Positions 1 through 12,487 of a stretch of 64,000 nucleotides of DNA are shown here, piece after piece. The notes beneath the pieces were generated by a model. That model saw nothing but the letters and a program-made list of their open reading frames with translations, made no database searches and was not told where the DNA came from. Source of the stretch: Tillus elongatus (Eukaryota > Arthropoda > Insecta > Coleoptera > Cleridae); NCBI GenBank assembly GCA_964006375.1, contig OZ023265.1, positions 149,265,769-149,329,768 of the forward strand, written 5' to 3'. The translations under genes were made by a program, and so were the position numbers. Position 1 is the stretch's first letter, and each line of letters starts with the position of its first letter.

Positions 1-149
1 ACAGAAATGCCAACAAGTGAAAAGGACTCATTACTTTGAATAACTTGGTTGTTCATTGTGATAGATCTAGGGCTGGTGTATCTCTTATGAGACAGAAAGC
101 AAGACTGAGATTTGGTGGGGTTTAATTGTACAAGATTTCTACTTCTACA
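1..149. other. AT-rich edge, no gene seen
   Basis: Only short, compositionally AT-rich reading frames are present. No family similarity is recognisable by eye. Confidence 0.5.
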
Positions 150-541
150 TTTTCTAGACATTAATTATTATTTTTTTAATTCTGTTGGTGTTTATCTGAC
201 TAATTTATTATTCATTTTAGTGTATTTTGTAGATGTGATATACGGTATGTTGGGAAGTTTTGCAAAATGTGGTAGTGTTGAAACGAGATTTAAAAGCACG
301 CTCTAGACATTAAATTTTTAAAAGTTTTGTTGGTGTTTAACTGACTAATATATTATTCATTTTAGTGTATTTTGTAGATGTGATATTATACGGTAGGTTG
401 AGAAGTTTTGCAAAATGTGGCAGTGCTGAAGTGAGGTTTCAAAACACATTCTATACGTAAAATTAAAAAAAAATTGTTTTTAACTTACTAATTTATTATT
501 CACTTTAGTGTATTTTGTAGATGTGATGTTATATGGTATCG
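150..541. repeat. ~149-bp tandem repeat, 2.6 copies
   Basis: Three successive copies start at about 154, 303 and 451. Each begins with a variant of CTAGACATTAA and contains TTTAGTGTATTTTGTAGATG and TTTTGCAAAATGTGG. The spacing is 149 then 148 bases, and the third copy stops near 541. The copies differ by point changes and small indels, so this is an old local duplication. The short reading frame at 112-306 lies inside it and has no coding look. Confidence 0.8.
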
Positions 542-1117
542 TAATAAAAAATAATAAGTTTAAGAGAATTAGTCACTAGAATTGACGGTGATTTTTCTAC
601 GTGCTATAGTAAAACATTGTCTATCATTGCATTTGCTAATTCAGATCTGCTTCGTAAGTATGCAATAGAGAGAGATATGTCAACTTTACAGACAAGACAG
701 GCGATAAAATCTAACTAATTGCTTGAATAAAATCCAACTAAAACTGACTTTAGAAATGAAACTACTAAGAAAGTTCTTCCATATCCCAATAAGATAGTTG
801 ACTGAAACTTCTTCCAGATAGTGCGAGTTAAGAATTTAATTAACAGTTGGGAACTAAAATGAGCAAGTAGGAAATGATTAACAGGCTCCTAGACTACCTC
901 TTAGACTAGTGAACAGAATTTTAGATAATGACTGCACACTAATTGCGCCGTATCTCCCGCCTGTTAATTTATTATTTTCTCTGTAGTTTCTAATCTGTGC
1001 ATGTAGATGCGAAACTTGGTCTTATAATATATAATAACTCTGCTGTTCAATCTTTCTCTTCAGTTGACAGTCTTTGCACCAACATAACTAGAAATATGTT
1101 GATTTAAATTTGTGTTA

Positions 1118-1118
<1 letters not shown>
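542..1118. other. Unannotated AT-rich spacer
   Basis: I see no coding, RNA or repeat signature here. Confidence 0.4.

Positions 1119-1190
<72 letters not shown>
1119..1190. repeat. (TA)n microsatellite
   Basis: About 36 uninterrupted TA units. Unlike most TA tracts in this window it is not flanked by the HINE-like boxes. Confidence 0.98.
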
Positions 1191-1191
<1 letters not shown>

Positions 1192-1339
1192 GAGGTTAGC
1201 GCAAAAATTTCCCGGCCTGACATAGATTCAGGGTATCGCAGCGTGTCAAAATTGGGTAAGACATTGGTTCAAGTCTCAGTGGCCTTTGAAAAACAAGAAT
1301 GGATTTTATGTCAATTAGTTTTCTTATAACAGACATCAA

Positions 1340-1795
1340 AGGTCGGCTGGATGGGGTTTACGGGGAGAATTCTTCGTCTTATTCTGTAGTAGGAGATTGG
1401 TCAAAACGGGCTCGAATGGGGCAGGAATCCCTGGAAGATGACGCAAGACCAGGATAACGATGGAAGTGGCGACGGACAATAAGGTTGCTCTTGTTAAGGA
1501 TCTTGTATTAAGCCATCGTTGCTTGAAAGTGAAATAACCAAAAAAAAATGTCGGAAGTTTCAGCACTAGCTTTCGCCGAATCCGCCATGAATATTAAGGC
1601 ATTAATCAAGTAGGTGCAAGGTGAGTCCCCAAACATATTTTACCGGTTCAGAGCCAGCCTCCTGTTGAATGTGCCCGATCCTTTTTGGACCTCTGTGAAA
1701 AAATCCCCGTGGACGTGTTAAAGACAATTAACACAGGGGATGAAACTGTAATTCTCTACTATGATCCTTTGTACTAAGCACATTGCCCAGGGCTC
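1340..1795 (+). pseudogene. mariner-family transposase relic
   Basis: The frame beginning near 1345 reads VYGENSSSYSVV, then W-SKRARMGQ and ESLEDDARPG. This matches the mariner helix-turn-helix region followed by the 'SLEDDPRPGRP' linker. After frameshifts, 1655-1790 reads SFLDLCEKIPVDVLK and then TGDETVILYYDP, which corresponds to the first catalytic Asp block (TGDETW...YDPE). Known mariner transposases are about 345 residues, so this keeps only the N-terminal half to the first catalytic Asp. Multiple stops and frame changes show it is dead. It runs straight into a LINE tail at about 1795. Confidence 0.75.
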
Positions 1796-2200
1796 AAACA
1801 CGGGAAGTCATTAATTGGGCAACCCAGTCCAAGGAGAGCTGTGGAGCAGCTAAATTTTAGTAGGTGACAGTTCAGGAACATAACACGTCTCTTGACGGGA
1901 CATATGGCTGTCAATAAACATCGGCCTGAAATGGGGCGGTTCCAGAGGTACTTGGCATGCAGACTCTGCGGCGAGGGGGTGGAATCAGTCCGGCACATCT
2001 TGTGCGAGGGTAAAGCTCTGGACCGCAAACGACAACTGATCTACGGATAGCCTAGACCGGAGACAGAGCAATATAAAACTTCACCCTACCAATTGCTGTG
2101 CAGACTAGTTCAAGGCATAGTGATTTTGGAATGGGTGGAGTAGAAAAGACAAAGATCATGCACAATAAGCCAAAGGCTGTGGTGTTCTCGGGACGGCGGA
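1795..2200 (+). pseudogene. I/R1-group LINE 3' end (RNase H tail)
   Basis: Around 1875-2050 a frame reads RLLTGHMAVNKH, then LACRLCGEGVES and VRHILCEGKALDRKRQL. This is the C-terminal region of APE-type LINE pol proteins: the 'LTGH' motif after RNase H, then the CxxC...H...C knuckle. The frame ends in a short 3' untranslated stretch near 2200. No RT is present, so this is a 5'-truncated copy. The protein function is second-strand RNase H and accessory nucleic-acid binding during target-primed reverse transcription, lost here. Confidence 0.7.
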
Positions 2201-2219
2201 CGAGCCCTAAGGGAAAAAA

Positions 2220-3099
2220 AGATCTTTTGTACATAAGGGAGTCGATTAAATGGAGCCGTAAAGGGAGCTGCAGTCTTGAATGCAGAAGCCTCTACATGAG
2301 TGACATCTTAATGAGACATCCCAGGCACATGTCGACAAATTGGCGTCGAACTACTGGTTGGTGTCAGATACAGTGGGGTTTTTGCTGGCCATACATGACC
2401 AGTTCACCCAACAAGAAACTACCTAAAGTATTGTTCGAAATAATTCGTTCCAAGATGACAAATGTAGATTTGGGTGTCAGTCACTATCCGGCACGTCACC
2501 AGAGAACGTCCAGCGTTTGCTGCAACAGAGTATAAAGAGATGCACGGCGCAGTTGTTAAAATACTTCATCAAGAACTGGCTCTGAAACTGGGACTTTTCA
2601 ATCTTGGTAAGGTGCCCTACTATAGATACACTCCTGTGCCTGTTCTAAAGAACTCAGGATACAGGCTGTACTGGGATCGGACCGTGTTCACAGACCAATG
2701 AGTTGCCCACAACAAGCCAAATATAATAATAGTGGATAAGTCATGCAACCAAGGGACGATGTGGCCATTCCAAACACTAATAATCTAGAGATAAAGTACA
2801 ACGAGAAGATCATTAAATACAGAGACTTCGAGATACAAGTAAAGAGGCAGTGGAGGGCAGATAGTGTCCGAGTGGTTCCAATAGTCATGTCATCAACTGG
2901 TGTGGTTCGTAAAAATCTTCGAGAGAACATTAGGAGACTGTGCGTTGGAGAGCATATTTGTTAGGTTATGCAAAAGTGTATTTCAGGGCGCGATAACTTG
3001 GAAAGGGCTCCCTCTGAGTTCAGCCCCTTTGGTATCTGAGATACTTGGGATGAGTGAATGCTCCCCTTTGAGGGAGTGTAAAAGCCCTTTAGGCTAAAG
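2220..3099 (+). pseudogene. RLE-type LINE (R2/R4, Dong-like) C-terminal fragment 1
   Basis: Joined by eye across frames, the segment reads YKEMHGAVVKILHQELALK, VPYYRYTPVPVLKNS, YRLYWDRTVFTD, NKPNIIIVDK, DVAIP, IIKYRDFEIQVKRQW and VRVVPIVMSSTGVV. This order is the zinc-knuckle and restriction-like endonuclease tail of R2/R4-group LINE proteins ('YWDR..ITD', 'RPDIVL.D', 'IDIAVP', 'KY.DL..E...MW', 'VVPVVIGALG'). The PD...D nuclease signature is degraded (P-N instead of P-D). At least three frameshifts and several stops are present. The 3' end runs directly into an ATG/TAA array, the arrangement reported for Dong, which targets TAA repeats. The clade assignment is inference. Confidence 0.7.
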
Positions 3100-4863
<1,764 letters not shown>

Positions 4864-5376
4864 CTTAGATTAGTTACATACAGACTTGGAGACTACTTCT
4901 CTGGCTTCACTGTTGGTTTTCGTTTTTGTAGGTGAAGGACGTAGCCAGCGCGTATCTAACTGGAGCAAGTGGCCTTGTGAATTATGGAAGTTCTAGGATG
5001 TTCTACAACGTTTCTGTGACTAGTTTCGCTGCTTGACAGCATTCTCAGACAGATTAAAATTGAATTAGTACGAAATCATGACAACTACAAATAAAGATCT
5101 GTTGCTGTGTTATTAAATGATGTTTTGATCAAACAATTTTTATCAAATTGAAAATAAAATGAAACACAGAGACAAATGTCTACGTGATGTATGTCAATAT
5201 TTAACATAAAAATAGAACTAGCCTATAATAACTATGATAACAGTTATAACAATAAAATAACTAAACAATAACAGTATAAAATTAGTCTCTATATAACGAA
5301 ATTATTCACATACATCAACTCATTATCTTATTACAACTTTTTTGAAAGACTACTTAATTTTTTTTCTTTGACTTAT
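4864..5376 (-). repeat. Probable Penelope-like element 3' region
   Basis: This lies immediately downstream, on the reverse strand, of the GIY-YIG frame. Positions 4870-4975 are homologous, in opposite orientation, to the 105-bp insertion at 21629-21733. It also holds a hammerhead-like fold at 5014-5052. Penelope-like elements carry terminal repeats with hammerhead motifs, so a terminal-repeat role is plausible but inferred. Confidence 0.45.
5014..5052 (-). other. Hammerhead-ribozyme-like fold (degenerate)
   Basis: On the reverse strand, in order: CTGT, CTGAGAAT, GCTG-TCAAG-CAGC, GAAAC, TA, GTC, ACAG. CTGT and ACAG pair as stem I. GCTG/CAGC form stem II abutting the conserved GAA. AC/GT form a two-base-pair stem III, with the C of GTC at the cleavage position. 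The core CUGANGA is altered (CTGAGAA), so self-cleavage is doubtful. Penelope-like elements are known to encode hammerhead motifs, and this one lies just downstream of Penelope-like coding sequence. Confidence 0.5.
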
Positions 5377-6142
5377 TTAATTAGAAAGAAGAATATCCAA
5401 GAAAGGGGAATTCATTAAATCAGTTTGCTCGTTTAAAACAAGGTAGCTATTGCCGTGTGTGCGCTTTTTGACTTCTAAAGCTTCAAAAAAGTCTAGTTAA
5501 CGTTTGTCATAATGAAAATGTAGTGGTTGTATGCGGTTATTTATTGTAGGTCTATGTTCTGTAACAATAATAAGTTTTGCAAATGTAGATTTGTCAGCGT
5601 GGTTATTTCTAAATGCAGAAATATGTTATTTGTATCGGGTGTTAAAATTTCTAGAAGTTTGACCTATGTAGATTGCATTACAATGTGTACAAGCTAATTT
5701 ATAAACTCCAGCTTTTGTCAGGAAACAAGATTTTTCTGTAGCGTTAAATAGTAAATCACGCGTCGTGTTTTAAGATTTAAAAGCTACCTTTGTATTTGTA
5801 CAGGTATTTAAAAAATTTAAAATGTTTTCTGAAATGGTTCCAAAATAAGTTATCGAAACGTATCTGTTGTCTTCTTTGTCTCTAATATTTGGATAAATTA
5901 AATTAATCGCTAATTTGTATTGATTTCTCTCGATCATTTTATCTATTATTTTAGCAGAGTAGTCATTATTAAATGCTGTTTGCTTAATTATTGAATTATT
6001 TTTTTTCAAAATTGTTTTGTGACATAGGTATTGAAAATGCACGATGTATCATAGAATGGTAGGCCGACAGCTTTTGTGAAAAAGGGTGACATGAATCGTA
6101 TGGTATGGTTGTGTCAGTGTAAGTTGGTTTCCTATATACTGA
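5377..6142 (-). pseudogene. Penelope-like element: RT tail and GIY-YIG endonuclease
   Basis: Reading leftwards from about 6142 the frame gives VYRKPTYTDTTIPYDS, then LSAYHSMIHRAFSIP (the RT thumb region of Penelope-like proteins) and NDYSAKIIDKMIERN. After a frame change it reads AGVYKLACTHC, NAIYIGQTSRNFN, ISAFRNNHADKSTFAK and a C-terminal helix, ending at TAA 5377-5379. GVYKL...YIGQTS is the GIY-YIG core, and the HISAF/R..HADKS block holds the downstream Arg and Glu positions. At least one in-frame stop (in TRYK-stop-HIS) and a frameshift inactivate it. The protein would combine reverse transcription with target nicking. The copy is 5'-truncated, since no RT palm is visible. Confidence 0.85.
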
Positions 6143-6775
6143 AAAGTCAAATTAATTATTTTCTAACTCCTCAAAAAAGGCTACGAAAATATGCTAGAAA
6201 ATATGCTATAATAATATACGATAAAAGTTGATTAATATTTGCTAAAAAAATCTGCGTTCGAAAATGTGGTGGCATTTTTTCAAAGTGTGTGTTACGAAAA
6301 ATTTTAATTGTAATTCTATCGAAAATTAAATAAAAAAGTTTTCTACTAACATCAGACCCGGACGAGATCACAAACCGGTCACCACCCCAGGAACTGACTG
6401 GGCCCGACGTTACGTAACTTCATGTAATCAAGGTATTTAAACGCCAAGCAGCAACATCATATTTGCATTGAACAAGTTGTCAGCAGTGTCCGCCGACTAA
6501 ATTGGCGGATTTTCCGTCGATTACAGAACTTTCTTTCTGTCAATAATAGAGAGTTAAAATTATTATTAATAGCTGCGGCGTCTCAGGCCATTAGCACATT
6601 TATTCCCAATTTTTATTAATCTTACCAATTGTCCGGACAAGGTCAACTTTTCGTTGGCTTGTCCGGAAATCAGACCCGGGACCTCTCGCTCCGCAGGTTG
6701 ACACCTAGCAAGCTGCGCCACGAGTGCATCAATGTGACATTAGAAATAAGTCCAAAATAAAATATAAAAGTATGG
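6143..6775. other. Spacer with a tRNA-like segment
   Basis: No open gene. On the reverse strand at 6640-6735 a segment begins GTGGCGCAGCTTGCTAGGTG and later carries GGTCCCGGGTCTGATTTCC. It resembles a tRNA-derived promoter with a recognisable A box and a degenerate B box. It may be a SINE head or tRNA fossil; no complete cloverleaf was found. Confidence 0.35.
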
Positions 6776-7065
6776 ACGCAGTAAGTGCGTTATGGAAGTG
6801 AATTTTTATGAAATTGTTTTTAATAGCAAATATGTCTCTCTAATGCAAGCAGGCATCGATCTGATTACCGGTATAGCCTATAAGGTAGAAACCATGTACC
6901 ATATTTTATCAAAATTACTTAGTGTTTGAAAATGTAGAAAAATTTTGCGAAAATAAACTTAAAATGTTGGTTTTCTACACAATAAACCTTAGGTTAATAG
7001 TAAATTGAGTTATTGAAATTTGAATGCTTTAATGAAAATTCGCCACCAAAACGCACTTACTGCGT
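6776..7065 (+). mobile_element. MITE-1 copy, full length
   Basis: A ~290-bp non-coding unit. The left end ACGCAGTAAGTGCGTTATGG is inverted at the right end as ACGCACTTACTGCGT, with GAATTTTTAT / ATGAAAATTCG continuing the terminal inverted repeat to about 35 bp. The interior is shared with the copies at 21.5, 28.1, 33.6, 39.6 and 46.9 kb. No transposase of its own was found, so it is non-autonomous. It is the 5' module of the composite repeat that continues to 8372. Confidence 0.8.
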
Positions 7066-7335
7066 CTTGATTTTTTTCGAAAGATGATGCATGTTTGTAA
7101 TGCATCATCTTTCGATAAAAAATGCAAAAATGTAATAGTATAAGGGTGTTCGAAAGACGATTGTAGGTATGACCAACGACTTTTGGGCCATCCTGTGATT
7201 GTCAAAATAATTTTATAAGATGCAGCTCAAGACACCCTATAATTAACGTGTACAATGTTTTCTCGTATCTTATATAATACCAATTATATTGAGCTTTACC
7301 GTAGAAATGCGTCACCCTGTATATATGTAAACAGA
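7066..7335 (+). repeat. Composite repeat block B
   Basis: A spacer followed by a conserved box around TAAGATGCAGCTCAAGACAC and GTAGAAATGCGTCACCCTGT. It recurs in the same order after MITE-1 at 21.9 and 40.0 kb, and in reverse at 33.4 and 46.7 kb. This copy contains an extra perfect hairpin at 7077-7115 (16-bp arms, TCGAAAGATGATGCAT). Confidence 0.75.
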
Positions 7336-8372
<1,037 letters not shown>

Positions 8373-9574
8373 AGATACCTGCTACGCCCGGTCTTTTTTT
8401 AATATATGTATCTGCAGTTCTGAATTTAAATATTCTATTAACAGAGGATTTAAAACAATTGTCTCCCCGGCTCATTCTAATGCTGTCACTTCAATAAACC
8501 TTGCTAAAACGATTAATTTGTGTTACTTAGTATGAAACTAGAATTTTACATTATTGTAAGCTTCCTCCATTCTGCCTAATTATTACATTCAGCAGAAGCA
8601 ACCCGAAATCAGCTAATGGAGAATAATGTTCAAGAAGGTCTCTGATTTTCCGCTTGGCTCATCATCTGTTATAAGTAATTGTAGTGATCCTTGGGAAATA
8701 ATACTTGGATGCCCAGATGCTACGATATTGTTCAATTACTGTTTGGTCTTTAATATAACTTTAGTGTAGAATCTATGGTTTGTGTAAATATATCTTGTTG
8801 TTTAACAGCACCTGAAACAGTGGTATCTATTGTTACAGGATCATGGTATTTCCTCCAACAAAACTATTCCTAGTTTCAAACCTTCACTAATGGACGTTTA
8901 AGCAAGTATACCAGATAAACTGAATTGGTTAAAATGTGTTACATTTAACTTTCTAATTTAAAATGTAATGAAAAACTTATAGTATGTCATTTGTTTTCTT
9001 ATATATTTCAACAGTTGTGGTTTTTACTGAACTGATAAATTTTATCCATGTGTTTAATTCAATAATAGTAATTTAGTATTTTACTTCCACATCGCCAATA
9101 CGTGTGGAAGTATGGTATCGGTGACCGAATTTTTAAAACATTTTTTTCGCTTAAACGTCGTAACGAGCAGTGGTGATTTCTCCTAGTGAGCTAGGTGTGC
9201 GCCTTACACCCTAAAATATAATCAAAATGTGCACAGTTAAATATGTTTTATTTCTGTTTCCCTTAGTTTACTTATTTGATTTCATAAATAGTCGGTTAAT
9301 AGTGACTTGGAATGAAGTAGGTACCACGTCTTCTAACATATTCAGAGAATATGAGTAGGTCAATAGCAACGGGGAATGAATTCGGGTTAGGTGTGCGTTA
9401 ATATTTCCGAACAACTTCAGTCGATGGAGCTGTATTGCTATACAATGCAGTCCCGCACTCACGTGTTTAAAAAAGTGAGGAAAATACCATTGATTTTAAC
9501 ACTGCAGTTAACTATAAAAATATCGCTCAAGACAAATGAAGGGAACGCCGGTCTAACCAACGTTGCGAACTAGG
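8373..9574. other. Unannotated spacer
   Basis: No gene seen. Around 9078-9170 a stretch beginning ACTTCCACATCG resembles the left edge of the insertion at 32566 and may be a fragment of the same GTCTGTC repeat family. Confidence 0.35.
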
Positions 9575-9606
9575 TCCCCTAGAACCCATATCCGGGGTCA
9601 GTTTCA

Positions 9607-9695
<89 letters not shown>

Positions 9696-10020
9696 TATAA
9701 CACCGATAACTCAAAATATAATCGCCCGATTTTGATAAAATTTGGCACGTACCTTCCTTTTGTAAATGGCTTGGATAAGTTCGTTAGTCAGGAAAAACGG
9801 ACAAGGTTTTCCGGGAAAATTTTCATTAGAAAAAAAATTGTATCTCAAAAAATAAAAAAAGATATGATAACCTAATTTGGTAGGTAGGTTTACGATATAA
9901 AAAGTAAACTACACGCCAAAATTTAGATTTCTATGTTACAAGAACCAAAAGTTATAATAAAATATTTTGTGCCAGATCATTTCTATGAAAACTCACTACC
10001 ATAACGCACTTGCGGCATCC
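9575..10020 (-). mobile_element. HINE-like (TA)n repeat, reverse, with MITE-1 end
   Basis: Reverse copy. The box CCCATATCCGGGGTCAGTTTC precedes (TA)n at 9610-9692, followed by the CGATTTTGAT, GGCTTGGATAAGTTCG and TTTTCCGGGAAAATTTT blocks. It ends in CACTACCATAACGCACTTGC, one MITE-1 terminus, at about 9998. The terminal hairpin is missing at the left edge, so this copy is truncated. Confidence 0.65.
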
Positions 10021-10269
10021 ATGCTTTTTACACATTTTATTATTTAGTACCATATTAACATTGAACTACTTTTAAAGTTTTCAGTTTTCACCCCGTTCCG
10101 GACAGTGCGAACGCTAACACAAATCTGTGTGAAGAGAAGAGGTTGTATAATAATTCCATGTTCATTTACATTTAGTGTTAATAATTTTTAAAACCACCAC
10201 TAACAGCAACTCGTTACCGCACACCCGAACTTTTTGGTCAGGAGACGCCACTGGTAACATGTGCCAAAA

Positions 10270-10835
10270 ATATACAGAACATGATTTAAGAACCTGTCTG
10301 TCTGTATGTCCGTCTGTTACAACCCACGATAACTTTAAAACGAATTGAGTTATCCTCTCCAAATTTGATATACAGCTAGCACCCGACCGATGAACGGTTC
10401 GGATGGTTTTTGGGTAAAACCGCTCCAGGGGGTAAGTGATGAATGAGAGGGGGCGTGATTTGGTAAAAATCCACATTTTTTGTTAAAAACTCGAGTAACG
10501 TACCGTTTTAGAGTTTGTTTATTAAAAAACTTTCATCAGGCAACTGGTATTCTGTACTGAAATGAAATTAGGAGTAGAATGTGCTGGGTGGAATATCGGT
10601 GACAGAAATTTAGAATTCTTTTTTTTTTTTTGCTAAAACGGCGTGAAAAGTCTCTAAACATTAAAAATCGACTAATATGTCGTTTAAGAAGTTTATGGGA
10701 ATAGGAATACGAATATTTTCTTTGTGGTCAAGGCATGGACGCCAAATTCATTTCATGAGAATGCCTTTCTGAGGAAAGTAAAATATCACAGCTATGTGGA
10801 AGTTTTGATTCAAATTGCAGCACTATTTACGATAA
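10270..10835 (+). repeat. GTCTGTC-type dispersed repeat, copy 1
   Basis: Shares the ordered blocks CTGTCTGTCTGTATG, CACGATAACTTTAAAACGAA, GGTATTCTGTACTGAAAT, AAAACGGCG and CACAGCTATGTGGAAGTT with the copies at 33.9 and 38.0 kb. Short reading frames inside it have no family similarity. Nothing suggests coding capacity. Confidence 0.65.
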
Positions 10836-10984
10836 GAGTTCAAAGCAGCCAAATCACGGACATATTTCTTTTACCACCAATTTGTAGTCTTTTTATGAGA
10901 CCCGGATTCGTTTGTTCCTTTTTAATATCAACATCACACTGGCTATTTTGTGTACAAGAAGAACATAAATAAGCATCTAAAAAG

Positions 10985-11540
10985 TAATAATAGTAGTTTA
11001 TTTTATGAATGTATTGTTCCAGTGCCTTTTTCCTTTACACACTATTTCAAACGAATGAAGAAATCTACCATAAATCGTAGCATATTTTGTGGAATGCCTT
11101 CAGTTAGTTGGTATTCATCTGTATTTCTAATCTTACTCCTGAATACTCTGCTTTTAAGTATTGCCAAAGAAAAAGGTCTAGTGCAGTAATCAGGAGATCG
11201 CGGGTGCCAATTAAGATCGCCATTTCAATCTGCTCAGAAATTTCTGAAGCAGTATCTCCATACTCATTCCTGCATTATGGCAAGTTACACGATCTTATTG
11301 AAAAAAGTTATTCCACCTTTTTCCTTCTTTAATTTGTTTTATACAAAAGCAGTGCATACGTTAACTGGTCCAACTTTGAATATGAGCCGATAATTCTTGG
11401 TAATACAGCACGCTAGCAGTCACTTTTCGGAATGTAGCGATCTTTAATGGACATCGCACGGGTTTGGGTAACAAATAGTGAAAGTTATATTTATTCGCCA
11501 GGCCATGTAAGGGCACAGGATATTTTGTCATTTATTAATA
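10985..11540 (-). pseudogene. Tc1/mariner-superfamily transposase C-terminal relic
   Basis: Read leftwards: VTCHNAGMSMEILL, a frameshift, GDLNWHPRSPD, LKSRVFRSKIRNTDEYQL, IPQNMLRFMVDFFIRLK. This follows the family pattern 'QQDGA.CH...', 'NWPPRSPDLTPLDFFLWGYLKSRVF', 'IP..ML......R...C'. The second catalytic Asp region is decayed. The last catalytic Asp (SPD) is present but is followed by a shifted frame. Several stops lie in between. No TIRs were found around it. Confidence 0.65.
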
Positions 11541-11898
11541 TCTGGTGCCACTATGCAAAGCTGGTGCGATATCGGGTTCCTCATTCTTAAAATAAATAAA
11601 AAAGTGTACAAAACTTAATACATCATTATTGTTGTTGACGATCATTCAGTTTTTCCAACACTGCTATTTTCTATGAATGAAACTGTATTCTGTGCATCAC
11701 TTTTCGGATGCTCGTTGCAAATGGGTTTACGATTGCCGCATGTCGTCGAGCTGGTCGATTTGTGCTACCCCTGATGCATTTTCAGGATTGTTTGCATATA
11801 AAAGTCTCCCGTTTATTTTCTTCTCTCAACTGTTCCATAATTTCTCCACTTTTAGAACAAGTACGGAATAACAGTTCGATCCGGAGCATCACGAAGAT

Positions 11899-12004
11899 TA
11901 AAATATAAAAACAAACGTTAAACTTTTATGATATAACTACACTTATCAATAAAATATCGAAACAAACGTTAAACTTGTATGATAGAACTACACTTATCAA
12001 TAAA
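11899..12004. repeat. 53-bp tandem duplication
   Basis: Two adjacent copies contain AAACAAACGTTAAACTT and ACTACACTTATCAATAAAAT and differ at a few positions. No associated gene. Confidence 0.8.
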
Positions 12005-12487
12005 ATTAAAAAAAAATAGGTTGCCATACATTCCAGCGCACCATTTTGACAACTATCAACCTAGGTAATTTTTTTAAGTTTTAAATATTTTCTGGCCCTA
12101 CATTAAGAAGCGAAAATTTAAACATTCAAATATTGGCACCTATAGAAAGTCTGTATTAAATATTATATTATTAGGCTAGTGATATGTTTAATGTGATAAA
12201 AGGCATACGAGAAAATATTATAGTTATTTTTCTGCAAGTAGGTGAAAATATTTGTTTGTTACACTACTGAAAAGCACTTTTATTCAGATATTTATTTTTA
12301 TTATTATTATGCATACACTAATTCTGATTTTCTTTTGGTTTTAGGTATGCATAGAAAGCTGCCTGTTAAAGATTATGTCATATTGAATATTCCCAGAGAG
12401 AATAGGTAAATCTGAATTTTATATTAGTTTTATAAAACAAATGGGTACCAGAACTCTATTGTTTAATCAATAAAAGAAAAAACATAT

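Noticed and set aside
6640..6735. Possible tRNA gene
   Set aside because: A-box-like and B-box-like sequences are present, but no full cloverleaf or anticodon stem could be drawn; it is kept only as a tRNA-like segment.
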